DNA of 64,000 bases from Magnaporthiopsis rhizophila (Eukaryota > Ascomycota > Sordariomycetes > Magnaporthales > Magnaporthaceae). Shown here one piece after another: positions 21,701 to 32,866 of this stretch (the stretch's first letter is position 1; every line of letters begins with the position of its first letter). The notes below the pieces were generated by a model. The model was not told the DNA's origin. It did not search any database and saw only the letters and a program-made list of their open reading frames with translations. The position numbers and the translations under genes are program-made. The stretch spans positions 240,698 through 304,697 of the forward strand of contig PYSS01000030.1 of NCBI GenBank assembly GCA_003049465.1. The letters run 5' to 3'.

Positions 21701-22590
21701 TACGGACGCCTTGTCGCCTGCGCGGAACGTGTTCATGATACGGCTCGCCACGTTGAGCGCCTCTCGCTGCTCCCAGGACTCCGGATCAAGCTCAGCCACG
21801 GCCTGCGTGATGACATGCATATCGGAGTACAGCCGGCGAGCGGGCAGGAATACGGAAACCAGTTCCGCCTTGGCTAGCACAAAGCGCTTATTCGGGTCCG
21901 GGGGTAGGATCGAATCGCCCCCGCCGCCGCCGTTGGCTTTGAAAACAGGGTTGTCCCCGGGCGCGTTGCCAAACATGGCGTTGCAGGCCATCTCGATGTA
22001 GACGGTGTGCACCTCGCTGTCCCGGAAGGGTACCACCCACTCGGCCCGGTCTCCACGGCCCGTCAGGCCGTGCAGGACCTCGCCCGAGGTCGACCACACG
22101 GTGCCTTCGTTTCCGGCGTCCCAGTGCAGCTCGACGTGCTCGGCGGCCTGCAGCTCGGCCGGCAGGGTCATCTCGAGGCGGAACCAGTGTGTGGACCACG
22201 AGGGCCCGAAGGAATCGCCGACCCTAGCCTCGCGGTACGGATTGGCCGGGCTGGTCGCCTCGGCGAAAGTAGGGCGCGTCAGGCCTGGGCAACTCCAGAC
22301 GGAAAGGCGGAGGTGACCAGGTCCTGCAAAGACGTGATCGTGCAGCATCCTTCGGTTCGCGGATATAGTTAGTTTTTCATGTCGGTCGTGCCCGGCTATC
22401 GCCACGCCGTCGTGCTTTGAACTTACGACAAGATGTTGACCTTGTCCCACGCTCCACCCTCGGACAAGAAGTTCGGCAACCGCATCTCGTACAGTCGGTT
22501 CACCCTCTTTCCCACGGGGGCAGAAGCCCGCAGAGGATAGGGGCTGCCTCCCCCGCTGCCTTCATTATGGGAAGTGTTTCCGCCACACAT
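18778..22590 (-). CDS. ams1: Alpha-mannosidase, GH38 (Ams1-type, vacuolar/cytosolic)
   Basis: Seven exons: 22427-22590, 21534-22349, 21061-21462, 20935-20992, 20347-20850, 19523-20274 and 18778-19423, giving 1113 residues with all phases consistent. No signal peptide is seen, as expected for Ams1, which reaches the vacuole by a selective autophagy-like route in yeast. GH38 active-site blocks are intact: AIGHCHIDTCWLWPWAET (zinc-binding His and Asp), SWLPDTFGQPGQIPQL (nucleophile Asp) and QFHDCLPGTS (zinc His and Asp). The enzyme trims alpha-mannose from free oligosaccharides. I start at the ATG at 22590 (MCGGNTSHNEG), because the codon further upstream is GTG. Two donors are non-standard (GTCAGC after exon 3, GTCAGT after exon 6). 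The last intron carries a 22-T tract beside its acceptor. The gene is divergent from the MFS permease. Confidence 0.95.
19429..19450. repeat. Homopolymer A22 (T22 in the last alpha-mannosidase intron)
   Basis: There are 22 consecutive A on the plus strand. In the gene's sense this is the polypyrimidine tract directly before the final 3' splice site (T-run then GGCAG). It is unusually long and prone to slippage or length miscalling. Confidence 0.9.
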
Positions 22591-23300
22591 TGCGTTCCGG
22601 CAATAACACACCGAGTCACTGTTGTTCCTTGGGAATTGTGCAGTATCAAGTACTAACTAGCCTTGTGCACTCTGGATATCACGGCAGGCTCAGGGCTACG
22701 AGCAATATCTGGATGCGGGGCATATGAAAGGACACTCACTGCTCGTGGTTGGGGACCCCTGTGGACCTTTGCCAGCTCTATCTTCATCACGCGTCCGCAG
22801 GTGGAGCCGTGTGCCCCCGCGAAGAAAGATGGGTACCCCAGCTTCCCCGAGTCACGGAACATCAAGTGCCTGCATGGATTGTACGAGTTTGAGATCCTCA
22901 AACCGGTGGAGCCTGATAAAATCCATCTAGACTAGACGCGTCCATGTTTTTCGGACTTGTGGCCATCGCCCACTGGCACTCATCTCCACGGAAAGGGGGC
23001 CAGCCATAAGCGAGTGAGCTCCATTTGTTTTCCCCGCCTCGTGCGCCTGGCTCGGTCGTCTAGCCGAGGCATGTTGGTCCTAGTTCAACGATGGCTCAAT
23101 GTCAGCAAATCTCCGGGATGCGACCTTATAACCGTGAATATGGTGGCGGCTGGTTTTGCGGGCTTTCCTTATATAGCGGGGCTTGGACACATTCTTTGGG
23201 CCTTGGATGTGCGTCTTTCACATCCATACCGCGAGTGCTTCGGTAGCGTAATCCAGGGAGTCATATCATTCCTGGCCCTTGCTGGGAGATCAGAAGCACC
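22591..23300. promoter_or_regulatory. Divergent promoter region (alpha-mannosidase / MFS permease)
   Basis: This 710-bp spacer separates two genes transcribed apart. It has no convincing ORF. A TATATA-like element near 23170 (cttatatagcggg) lies about 130 bp before the permease ATG and could be its TATA box. Confidence 0.5.
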
Positions 23301-25241
23301 ATGGAGAAGAAGGACAGCGTCGAGCCGGCGCCCGAGACGGTCGAGGATGTCGAGATCGTCAAGCCGCGCGCGCAGGGAGACCTCGTCGACTCCGAGGTCG
23401 CCAAATACGCCAGCGATGCGCCCGTCGACATCGACGAGCCGACTAACAAGCGCCTCAAGCGGCTGATCGACAAGCGGGTGCTTTCGGTGATGGTCGTTAC
23501 CTATCTGATCCAGGCTCTGGACAAGGGCACCATGTCTGTAAGTCGCATTCTTGTGTGACGGACGAGGCTCTACCACAAGCTAATCCACGCCGAATGACCT
23601 AGTACGCGAGCATAATGGGCATCATCGAAGACACCAAGCTCCAAGGCCAACAGTACTCGTGGCTGACCACCATCATCTACATCGTTATTCTCTGTGTGGA
23701 ATACCCGGAGAACTATGCCCTCACAAGGGTCCCGATTGCGAAATGGCTGGGCTTGAACATCCTTTTGTGGGGTGCCACTCTTGCTCTTCACGCCGTGGCT
23801 CGCAACTTCACCACCCTCATTATCCTTCGTGGATTCCTCGGCGCCTTCGAGGCCGTCTGCCAGCCCTGCTTTGTCCTGCTATCTTCCATCTGGTACAAGC
23901 GCGAAGAACAGGCCACGACGGTGATTCTGTGGTATATGATGGTGAACACTCCAATTTTTTATCATGAGACATATGCTTTGATTTGCCTCAAAGAGCTCCG
24001 ATGACTGACTGCGCGCGGTTTTCGAACAGAATGGTCTCCAGCAACTCCTCGGTGGCCTGCTGGCGATGGCCTTCTCCTTCATCCCGGCCGGAAGCCCGAT
24101 ATCTAGCTGGCAGGGCCTGTTCATGAGCTACGGTGTCTTGACCGTGCTCTGGGGCGCCTTTGTCGTCTGGTGGATGCCCGACTCGCCCATGAAGGCTAAA
24201 TGCTTCAGCGAGGAGGACAAGAAACTCATGGTCGAGCGGGTTCGCGACAATCGCACCGGCCTCCAGAACCGCGTCTTCCGGCGGGAGCAGCTGCTTGAGG
24301 CGCTGAGGGACCCGCAGGTCTACGGCTTCGCCCTGATCCAGCTATTCACCACGCTCCCGTCCGGCGGCCTCGGCGCATTCTCCAACATCATCATCAAGTC
24401 GTTCGGCTTCCAGGTCTGGGAGACGCAGCTCCTCCAGTCTGTTTCGGGCATCGTGCAGATCATCGTCATGCTCTCTGCCGTCTATCTCGACCGGCGGTTC
24501 AAGCAAACAATTCTGGTCATGATGGCATCCATCCTCCCCACCATCGCCGGCGTGGTCGTGCTGATGGCGGAGCCTTTTGAACCAAGCAAGAGGGTTGGTC
24601 TGCTTATCAGGTGCGCCGGCTGCACCCCCTATCTCAATTCCTAGTCAGGCTTCCCCACGGTGCTCGTGCTGATCCATGACACGACTGTCCTTCCAGTTAC
24701 TATATCATGATCTCCTTCTGGGGCTGCAGTGGTCTCGCCCTGTCGCTTGTTACGCGCAATGTCGCGGGCCAGACCAAGAAGAGCGTCGTGATTGCTTCCA
24801 ACTTCATCTGGTGGGCGGTTGGCAACAGCATCGGGCCCCAGGTCTTCCGGTCCCAAGACGCGCCGCGCTACTTCCTTGCCCTCGCCATCATAGTGGCTTG
24901 CTTCGTCATGCTGGTCGTCACTCTCTTTGCTCTGCGTACCTGGTTAGTATAAATATGCCCACGACGATGCCATTCAATGCCATTCATTTCCTTTGCTCGT
25001 TCCTCGGCCTCTACTAATGCGCTTCTATCTAGGTACATATTGCAAAACAAGCGTCGCGACCGCCAGATTGCCAGCGGGGAAGCTGTTGCCTCAGTCGCAC
25101 AGTTCGAAGATATTACGGATCGGGTAAGGAGCCCCATATCACAGCCTTGTTTCGGGAAATTCACTCGGGCGCTTTTCGGTGCTAATCTTCTGCTGTTACC
25201 TGCCTGTTTAGGAGAACGTAAATTTCCGGTATGTTTATTAG
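23301..25241 (+). CDS. MFS permease, anion:cation symporter (Dal5/allantoate-like) family
   Basis: Six exons: 23301-23537, 23603-23941, 24030-24610, 24697-24942, 25033-25123 and 25212-25241, giving 507 residues. A hydrophilic N-tail of about 60 residues precedes twelve predicted membrane segments. Diagnostic stretches are LIQALDKGTMSYASIMGI, YPENYALTRVPIAKWLG, ILRGFLGAFEAVCQPCFVLLSSIWYKREEQ and, in the second half, TRNVAGQTKKSVVIASNFIWWAVGNSIGPQVF, which is the signature of the fungal Dal5-type branch. It is a plasma-membrane proton symporter for small organic anions. The substrate cannot be read from sequence; known relatives carry allantoate, ureidosuccinate, nicotinate, biotin precursors and other carboxylates. 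It lies 526 bp before and codirectional with the GH115 alpha-glucuronidase, which hints at a uronate-like substrate (inference). Confidence 0.9.
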
Positions 25242-25767
25242 GACTGATGCCTTGGCATCGAAGATACCATATATTCAATGGCCTTCTGTGTATGTGGGAG
25301 TATCATACACCATCAGACTAGTTCATCTCGACGATGAATGGGAACAATGGGAATGAATCTTGAACGCGTCATCGAGCCTGGTGATGGGCAAAAGCTTGTG
25401 CTCCAAGCTTCCATCATGGCGCAAGCTTGCGCGTAGCTGGGGTGTCATACCTGTCCTTGTTCCCCATGTCCCCAAATTTCCCCTCATTTTCTTCCCCACG
25501 CGCAAGAGTCATGCGCTCCGGGGCAGTGCCGACCAAGCTCTCGCCGCGCGGGTCTCGACGAGGAGCCCGAACTCTGCGAGGGGTAAAAGTGGAAATCAAT
25601 TCGGATTTGGATGAAACCTCCAACCAAGAAAATCTGCCCCAAGGCCGGGTTGAAGGAGATCGATGCGAAAGCTTTGGATCTTGTCTGCTAGACCTAGGTA
25701 AGTCGAGCTAGTTGAGGAAAAAAAAAAAAAAAAGCTAGCTTCGCCTTACGCAACACTAGCTAGCATC
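25242..25767. other. Intergenic region and likely promoter of GH115 gene
   Basis: 526 bp between two plus-strand genes. It contains an A16-type run at about 25718-25733 just ahead of the GH115 start, a common fungal leader feature. A minus-strand ORF at 25323-25505 has no family resemblance. No other feature is seen. Confidence 0.45.
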
Positions 25768-28700
25768 ATGGCCCAGCACGCGCAACACCAGATCGTCGGC
25801 TTCGGCGCTTCCGCTGGCCTCGACCTGCTCGACCTGACCAACGCTACCATCTTCGCAGACGGCGCCGACTTCCCCGGCGTCCTCCTCGCCGCATCGGATC
25901 TTTGCCAGGACTTCTCCCGAGTCACCGGTTCATCTCCGCGCCCTCTGCATGTGTTCCAGCGCCCACTGTCCCCTTCGCCGCTCCCTTCTTCTACCCCGGC
26001 TGAAGGGGTCTCTGCAGAGCATGCCATCATCGTTGGTAGTCTGCGGAGCCCCTTGATCCGGAGCCTAGGCAAGAGGCTTGGATTTGATGGCCTGCCTGGC
26101 AAATGGGAGGCCTTTCAGACCGCTGTCCTGGACGATCCCTTCCCTGACTGTCCGAGGGCCCTCATCATTGCTGGCAGTGACAAAAGAGGTGCCATCTACG
26201 GATGCTACACCCTCTCCGAACAAATTGGAGTCTCGCCGTATGTGGCCAGGGAGAGACGAGACCCTCTCGACTGTTTCCCCGCTGCACCTTCTTCTGCTGA
26301 CAGCGGCGAAGATGGTATTTCTGGGTAGATATCCCGCCTCTCAGGCGCTCCAAGATATTTGCGCTGCCCGTAGTAACGTCGCAGGGGGAGCCCTCTGTTG
26401 CATATCGTGGAGTGTTTCTCAATGACGAAAGCCCATGCGTAGGTGATGCAGTTGAACTAGGGATATGATGTTGAATGCGACACATGGGAGTTGTTTAAGC
26501 AAACAGCAGCTGACACTCGGCTGTTATAGCTCACGGGCTGGGTACTACAGAAGTATGGTGGCTACAACCGCAAGTTCTATAAGACGGTTTATGAGCTGCT
26601 CCTGCGGCTGAAGGTGAGAGGGCAATCTCGTACTCGACAGTAATGTTGGTAGGACCCCTATGACTGATTCTTCTCCTGTCTTAGGCCAAGTAAGAATTGA
26701 TAAGCTACCATAACCTTTCTCATAGCACAGAGGCAACCCTGACGAACCGGATCTAGCTTTTTGTGGCCGGCAATGTGGCCCGGATACCCCAATCCAGGGG
26801 CCATCTTCTTCACTGATGACCCCGAAAACGCGAGGCTCGCGGATGAAATGGGAATTGTTATTTCCACGTCGCACCACGAGCCAATGCAGCGTGCGACGAG
26901 CGAGTGGGTATGCCACGTCCTGGGTTTTGTGTCTCGCTGTTATAGAGCCTTGGATTAAGGATGCAGGAATGGGTTTCGCTAACAAGAGGCTTTAGTTCGC
27001 CGAAAATCCAGACGGTAGTTGGGATTGGACGACCAACTCCAAGAAGATAACTCAGTTCTTTGAAGAAGGCATCCGGCGCGCAAAGTCTCTCGAGAGCTAT
27101 GTGACGCTGGGCATGCGAGGCGAATACGACAAGGGAATGAAGGCGGCAGATCCGGCGGCGGTTGTTGCGGACGTCCTACGCACGCAAAGGCGCATATTCA
27201 AGGAGGTCCATGGCCGGGAGGACGCAGTACCACGTATGTGCTCAATGTCTTGTCTCGTCGGAAAGATCTCCACCAAACCACAAGCTTCTCCTTGCTGACC
27301 GATGGGTTGAACCCAGCCAGAGCTCCTCGCTCTCTACAAAGAAGTGCAAACCCAGTTCGATAGCGGTAGACTCGGCGTTGCCGAAGATGTGACGCTGCTC
27401 TTCTCCGACGACAATTTTGGCTCCATACGGCGTCTTCCGACAGAAGAGGAGATGAAGAGGAAGGGCGGTGCAGGGGTTCGTAACCACTCCTCGCTTGGTG
27501 GAGGCTGTATATCTTGTGACAATCTGGAATACTGACGAGATGGATATTGCCAGATTTATTATCACTTCGAATACGTGGGACATCCCCGAAGCTATAAATG
27601 GATCAATCCGAACGGACTTGTGTGTGGATCAAGCCCTCTTTTCCGCGTCATGCCCGCCAGCTCCGAGCGCATGGCTTTGTACTATGCTTCCCGGATTCCA
27701 TCGGTTCTGACATGAGTGATGACTTTCAGGGAAAGATATGGCATCAGCTCAAGGAGGCGCACACGAGATGCGCATCTCGGATATGGGGTATGTTTCTCGT
27801 TTTGACCTTGGGGCAATGTCGAAATCGCTTTGTCCTGCTAACGGCCGATAACAATCTTCCGCATGTCAGTGTTTAACATCGGCGATATTAAGCCGATGGA
27901 GCTTCCCCTGACGTTCGCTATGAAGCTTGCATGGAATATCGACTCTATCACACCAGACGGCATCAAGTCCTTCTACAAAGCAACCGCCGAGTCCTGGTTC
28001 GGCGACGGCAGCGATGACAGCACAGCGCTCGCGCAAGACATCGCTGCAGCCTGGCATGGTTACGACCGACTCGTATCTCTCCGCCGACACGAACATATCG
28101 AGCCCACCACCTTCTCGCTGCTACACTATGGCGAGGCAGAGACTGTCGCGAGGCGGTGGAGTGAGTTGCTGGTGATGGCAGAGAACCTTCACAGCAGGGC
28201 GCGGGACGAGGCCGAGAAGGCGGCCGTGTTCCAGCTCGTTCTCCACCCCATCAAGGCCTCGCAGATCTTCACCCTGTTGCAGATAACCCTTGCCCGCAAC
28301 CAGAAGTTTGCGCGGCAGCGGCGCAATACGGCCAACGCAATGGCGAGGAAAGTTCTCGAGCTATTTGATGCCGATTTCGCGCTCTCTGAACAGGTGAGCT
28401 CGGCAGATGAACGACTCTTGCCTCGGAACCCATCTTGGATTTTCTCCAGCGCTTGAAATTGTCTTCCCTGCTGACCCGGAGACGGTAGTTCCACGAGCTC
28501 CTGGACGGCAAGTGGAATCACATCATGTCCCAGCCACATATGGGATATGGCGACACATGGCATGCACCATCTCGAGATATGATCTCTGGGCTTTGCTATG
28601 TCCAGACGAAACAGGTATGCTGCTGTATCGTCCGATTTCCTGCTTGAATGTACGACCTGGTACTGAGTCTCCTAGAACTCAAATCCGATCGTCGGCCAGA

Positions 28701-29680
28701 TGGGAGTTGCCGTGGAAGGACATGAAGGGGTGAGAGCCGGTAGGATCAACGAAGAGTCCGAGCGAACGCACCCCTCTCGAAGGGACCTCGTACCAGGCGT
28801 CACTCTGGGACTCTTGACGCGGTACGGCCCAAGCAGCCGGTTTTTCGACATCTTCACCCGGGGGACACTGGCGATCCACTGGACCGCAGCGTGCGCTATG
28901 AGCTCCTGGGTCCGCCTGTCCCAGACCGAGGGCTCGCTGGACCCGCGTTCCGACGATCCAGAGCATGACGCCCGCATCCATATCACGATTGACTGGGACT
29001 CGGTCCCCCACGACTTCGAGGAGGAGGTCTTGATAGATGTGCGCTCGCAGGAAGGCGACTTTGAGCAGGTCTACCTCCCCATCGCCGGCCGGCGGCTTCC
29101 TTCGTCTTTCAAGGGTGGCTTCGTCGAGGCGGACGGCCACATTGCGATGCCCGCGACAGCCGCGCGCCGGCCTCTGCCAGCGCGCTACCAGCTGCTTCCC
29201 GATCTGGGTCGGACCATGGAAGGTGCCGTGGCGTTGCTAAGTAGTGGTACTTCTATCCCGGCGCCCTCCGACACCGGAAACGCGCCGCTCGAGTACAAGG
29301 TGTACGTGTTTTCAGAGCCTTCCTCTGCTGCGGTCCTGCTCCTTTACTTCAACATGACGCTGGACCTCGACCCCGCGCATTCCATGTCGTATGCGGTGCA
29401 GGTTGACGATCGCCCCGTGGGGGAGGCGCACAGGCTTCTGTCGCAGGGGCCGGACGTGGCGGCACGGGCAAGTAGTGGCGATCTGCCCGAGGGATGGCGA
29501 GAGGCCGTGCAGGACAGCATGTGGCTCCGGCGCCATGAGCTGGGCAGGCTGCGGCCCGGGGAACACACGGTTCGCGTTTGGCTCGGGCATTCCAATCTTG
29601 TGCTCGAAAAGATCGTCATTGACCTCGGCGGTGTCAAACCCAGCTACCTGGGCCCCCCGGCAAGCCGGTACATAGAGTAG
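25768..29680 (+). CDS. GH115 xylan alpha-1,2-glucuronidase, 12 exons with a 5-nt microexon
   Basis: Exons: 25768-26237, 26312-26438, 26530-26613, 26685-26689, 26757-26907, 26996-27233, 27321-27475, 27554-27619, 27730-27787, 27870-28393, 28489-28614 and 28676-29680. They sum to 3009 nt, 1002 residues, normal for GH115. Characteristic blocks: SDKRGAIYGCYTLSEQIGVSP, WYFWVDIPPL, FLNDESPCLTGWV, LWPAMWPGYPNPGAIFF, STSHHEPMQRA, YVTLGMRGEYDKGM, LLFSDDNFGSIRRLP, IYYHFEYVGHPRSYKWIN, FNIGDIKPMELPL and QMGVAVEGHEG. The C-terminal beta-rich domain (from about residue 700) is typical. The enzyme removes (4-O-methyl)-glucuronic acid side chains from glucuronoxylan. No clear signal peptide is visible at MAQHAQHQIVGFG, so it may be intracellular or secreted unconventionally. 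The boundary of exon 8 with exon 9 is my least certain junction. Confidence 0.93.
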
Positions 29681-30297
29681 GGAGGAAGCAACCATGAATG
29701 TCATTTGCGTCATCGTCTCGCGCCCTTGCCAGGTAGAATGTCCCGCGGTCGGGCTGCTCCGTCGATTTGGTGGCGTGTCATTCGGCCATGGTGTGCTCGT
29801 CTGAACAGAATCCGAAGATTCCCAGATGCTAAGAATAGGTACCCAGTTAAGTCTGGTCACTATCAGTCTTGCATGACGCGGGCACCTTTTCACGGTCAGC
29901 TCAGAAGCAGATCGGGCCAATTTTTGCCCGTGAAAAGCGAGTGCGAAGGTTCGTTTCATGGATGCCATATAGGCCAATTAGCGTCCAAAGCCTTACACCA
30001 TTTATCTGGCCACACTATCTGCACGCTCCGAGTGCGAAGACAAACGCGCGCGTTCCGAAACGAGTCGGCGACGCACATTCATCGGCTGAAGAGATAAGAT
30101 GACTTGTGTTGTTGCCCGCCATAAAAGGCCCTGTTCTTGCCGCCGCCTGTTGCCTTGTGGCTCTCAATGCTCGCCGGACTGTCCTGCAATCCTCCGTTAA
30201 TCTTCTCTGGAGCGAGACCACATATCCGCCTTGTCGAAATCTCCGTCTTGAAGCAGTCACGATGTGCCCGAGGTCCTGTCGTCGTCGTCAGCAAAAC
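29681..30297. other. Intergenic region after GH115
   Basis: No gene is recognised. A spaced inverted repeat (CTTTTCACGG and CCGTGAAAAG) lies at about 29886-29938. The frame of the following ORF stays open back to about 30106, but without an ATG before 30262. Confidence 0.4.
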
Positions 30298-30371
30298 ATG
30301 GCCGGCCGTCCATTTGGCCCTCGTTGCCACCCAAAACATCGATACGACGGCGTTCACTGTGCCGAGTCCTC

Positions 30372-30413
<42 letters not shown>

Positions 30414-30798
30414 GCCAGTCTGGTTCCCAACGCAGCCTGGAAGAGTGGGCAGGCCTATTCCCGCCACGCCGGCAGCCTCGCCGGTGGCGGCCCAGCCGAT
30501 CTACGAACAACAGCACCCACTCGGACCTCCTCCGCCATACACACCTAGCAGCGATGGGATTCTTGCGCCTCCCACGTCATACGAAAAAGGGGACGGAGGC
30601 CGTGGCCTACCGTCCGAGGGCCCAGATTTCCACCCACACACCGGCTTCGACGAGAAGAAGTGGATAGCACGAGCAGGGGAGCAGGACAATGACAATCTTC
30701 AGACGAAAAGAAAATCTGCGCTTGAGCGTCTTACGGGCTTATTCGGCTCTGCGACAGGAGACATCAAGAATGGCAAGGGCAAGGATTTAGCTGTTTGA
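30298..30798 (+). CDS. Hypothetical Q/P-rich protein, 166 aa
   Basis: I do not recognise this protein. From the ATG at 30298 (an alternative in-frame ATG lies at 30262) the frame encodes 166 residues. There is a run of 12 Gln from CAG, then a Pro-rich stretch (QQHPLGPPPPYTPSSDG, with a PPPPY motif that could bind WW domains), and a charged C-terminal part (GFDEKKWIARAGEQDNDNLQTKRKSALERLTGLFG) that looks like genuine, possibly helical, protein. The alternative frames over the CAG run give poly-Ser and poly-Ala. I prefer the Gln frame because only it keeps a balanced composition downstream. A missing upstream exon is possible. No neighbour explains it. Confidence 0.4.
30373..30408 (+). repeat. 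(CAG)12 microsatellite
   Basis: Twelve perfect CAG units, interrupted afterwards by AAG. All three plus-strand frames are open here, so it reads as poly-Gln, poly-Ser or poly-Ala depending on frame. Confidence 0.95.
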
Positions 30799-31124
30799 GC
30801 GTATCAAATGTGTATTTATGTTACGGATCGGTGCTGAGCACGGATCTCGGGGCTTAAAGGCAAGCCCCTAAGCCCGGGCTCATGTATATATCGGGCGCCA
30901 GGCCTCCGTCTTTCCCCCGAGCAGCATCTCTTCCTTTTCCTCTCCATCTCTAACAATAATACCATCCTGGCACCCACCAGCGACCGGCTCGTGGCATGAC
31001 CTATCACAGAGGCCCCTGAATCTGATCGTCTCGTCCTGCCCTTCCTTGACCCCCTTCGACCCTCAACTCCGGATAACGAGGGCGCGTACGTCAAGCCAAA
31101 TAAGAAAAAAAAACGATCTGGCAT

Positions 31125-31493
31125 ACTCCTCAAGGCTCGCAGGACCTTAAACAACAAGCCAGGCGCCTTGAGGGACGCATAGACGAGTGCAAGCGAGACT
31201 TCCGGATGCTGCTTGCCAAGTCAGCTAAAGCCCTTGATATACAGACTGCAAAAGCGGCCTCTTTAGAGGTAGAAAACGAGCGTTTGAAGGAAGAGATCAA
31301 GGCACTGTCACCCAACCCCGTCGCACGATCAAGCGCACGTCCCAAGAGGCTTTTTATGATATAGAACGGATCAAAGAGGCTCAACAGGCCGTCGAAGAGG
31401 CCGTTAACCCGGACCCAGGCCGCCAAAGCCAGAAAAATTGGCGGCTCACAGGCTCCCAAGGTTCTTGAGGCATTAGACGATAACGCTGCATAA
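31125..31493 (+). pseudogene. Decayed DNA-transposase C-terminal fragment (pogo/Fot1-like)
   Basis: Reading from 31125, one frame gives a coiled-coil stretch with LKQQARRLEGRIDECKRDF and ASLEVENERLKEEIKAL. At about 31310 it must change frame to continue as RRTIKRTSQEAFYDIERIKEAQQAVEEA, and again to end as SQAPKVLEALDDNAA before the TAA at 31491. A coiled coil, then a basic RR/K stretch, then an I-E-x-I-x-x-A-Q motif is how many fungal pogo-type DDE transposases end. At least two frameshifts are needed and the catalytic part is absent, so it is a relic. Unlike the elements beyond 42 kb it is not AT-rich. Confidence 0.5.
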
Positions 31494-32866
31494 TTTTCCT
31501 TTTTTTCTATATAGTTTGGGTGCGAATTAATGGCGTTCAACTGATTGTGATCTCAAGTCCCTGTGCCGATTGTGTGGCCCGTTTTTTTTTTGGGGGGGGG
31601 GGGGGGGGGGACAACCGACACTCAACCTGTGGAGCGTTGCTCCCTTCCGAACCCTCATTTTCCTGACTTGGCATGAGGAAATTTCTTTGATATGCATGTC
31701 CATCCATACTTACCCCTGGGAAGATGGCTGCCTGAGCTGTCCAAAACCAACAGCACCAGTCCATGCATCCATGGTGAAAGTGGGTGGAGCTTGACATATC
31801 CCCACTCGAGTGGTCTGAGAAAAATTTGTCGTCTTGGCTCGATATCACATGCAGGGGGGAGGGGAGGTTGTATCTAAGGATGAGGCACAATTGGGGCTGT
31901 TGGGGTGTTGGTTCGGAATAGGCAGGTGAAGAAGCAAGCCTTGCCTCAGTACCGATCTCTGGCACTTCCAATGGCTTATCAAGCCGAGGTTATTCCGGCG
32001 GGACCACACCAGGCAGGCGCGCATCTGGCGAATTTGACCCTTGACAAGGCAGGCCGGACCGGGAGCATTTCGGCATTACATGGCGAGGCCGGCAACATGT
32101 AGGAAATTTCGGCCCGCTTTCTAAACGGGTAGCTAGCTTTACTTACCTCTGCTAGCATGAAGAGCCGCTAAAACATCATGTGATGCACAGCACAGCAACC
32201 TCGGGTCGCCCCGTAGGTACTGCCGGCTAGCCAGGCAGCTGACTTGCGAAGGCTCTGCCAAGGAGGCTTAGAGGGATTCCGGAAAAGCTTGAGGGAATTT
32301 GATCCCCTTGTGCGTATGTGAGGGAGGCTTGTGTGTACAGGCTGCATTCTCGTGCTCGGGCTCGGTTCTAATACGAGAGATGGGTTGCTGACTACCTGTA
32401 TATTCTCCCCCGAAAACCTTTTGCTCTCGAATCTGGATTGAGTACCAGCCCTGAGATGCCGCGGATGCAACCTGAGCTGCAGACGGTACCAAGGTGGCCA
32501 GAGGTAAGTCACAGGGTAGTCAAGGTGATCAGCCTGAGCTAGCGCTTGGCTCGTTTCATGCACTCAGGTAAAGTTACCATGAGCAAAACGTATCAACTTC
32601 AACAAGTTCGGGCGGTGAACCAGCTGCAATAAATCGGATATGAAAAACTGGGCTCGGACAGTTTGGCCATAGACCTACAAAGACTAGCGCTTGCCACATG
32701 TTCTTCTACAACGCCAAGAAACCCAAACGAGGACTAGAGAAAGATTTGAGAGACAACGGATAATAGAATAGAGGAGATGCCGCAAACTACGAGCACGGAC
32801 AAGAAAGTACCAATACAAAACTGCAGGGAAACAGTACGACGGATATGACTACTGCATTTTTTCATC
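31494..32866. other. Intergenic region downstream of the NO VEIN-like gene
   Basis: About 1.4 kb without a recognisable gene. It contains the T10-G19 run at 31582-31610 and short ORFs only. The part nearest 32866 is presumably the 3' untranslated region of the minus-strand gene that follows. Confidence 0.4.
31582..31610. repeat. T10-G19 homopolymer junction
   Basis: Ten T are followed by nineteen G. A G19 run can form quadruplexes and is rare in fungal DNA. It could also be an assembly or library artefact. Confidence 0.9.

Noticed and set aside
28407..28733. Apparent continuous plus-strand ORF across GH115 introns
   Set aside because: It reads through two introns with clear GT-AG sites in a frame that gives no GH115 sequence. 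The spliced frame does.
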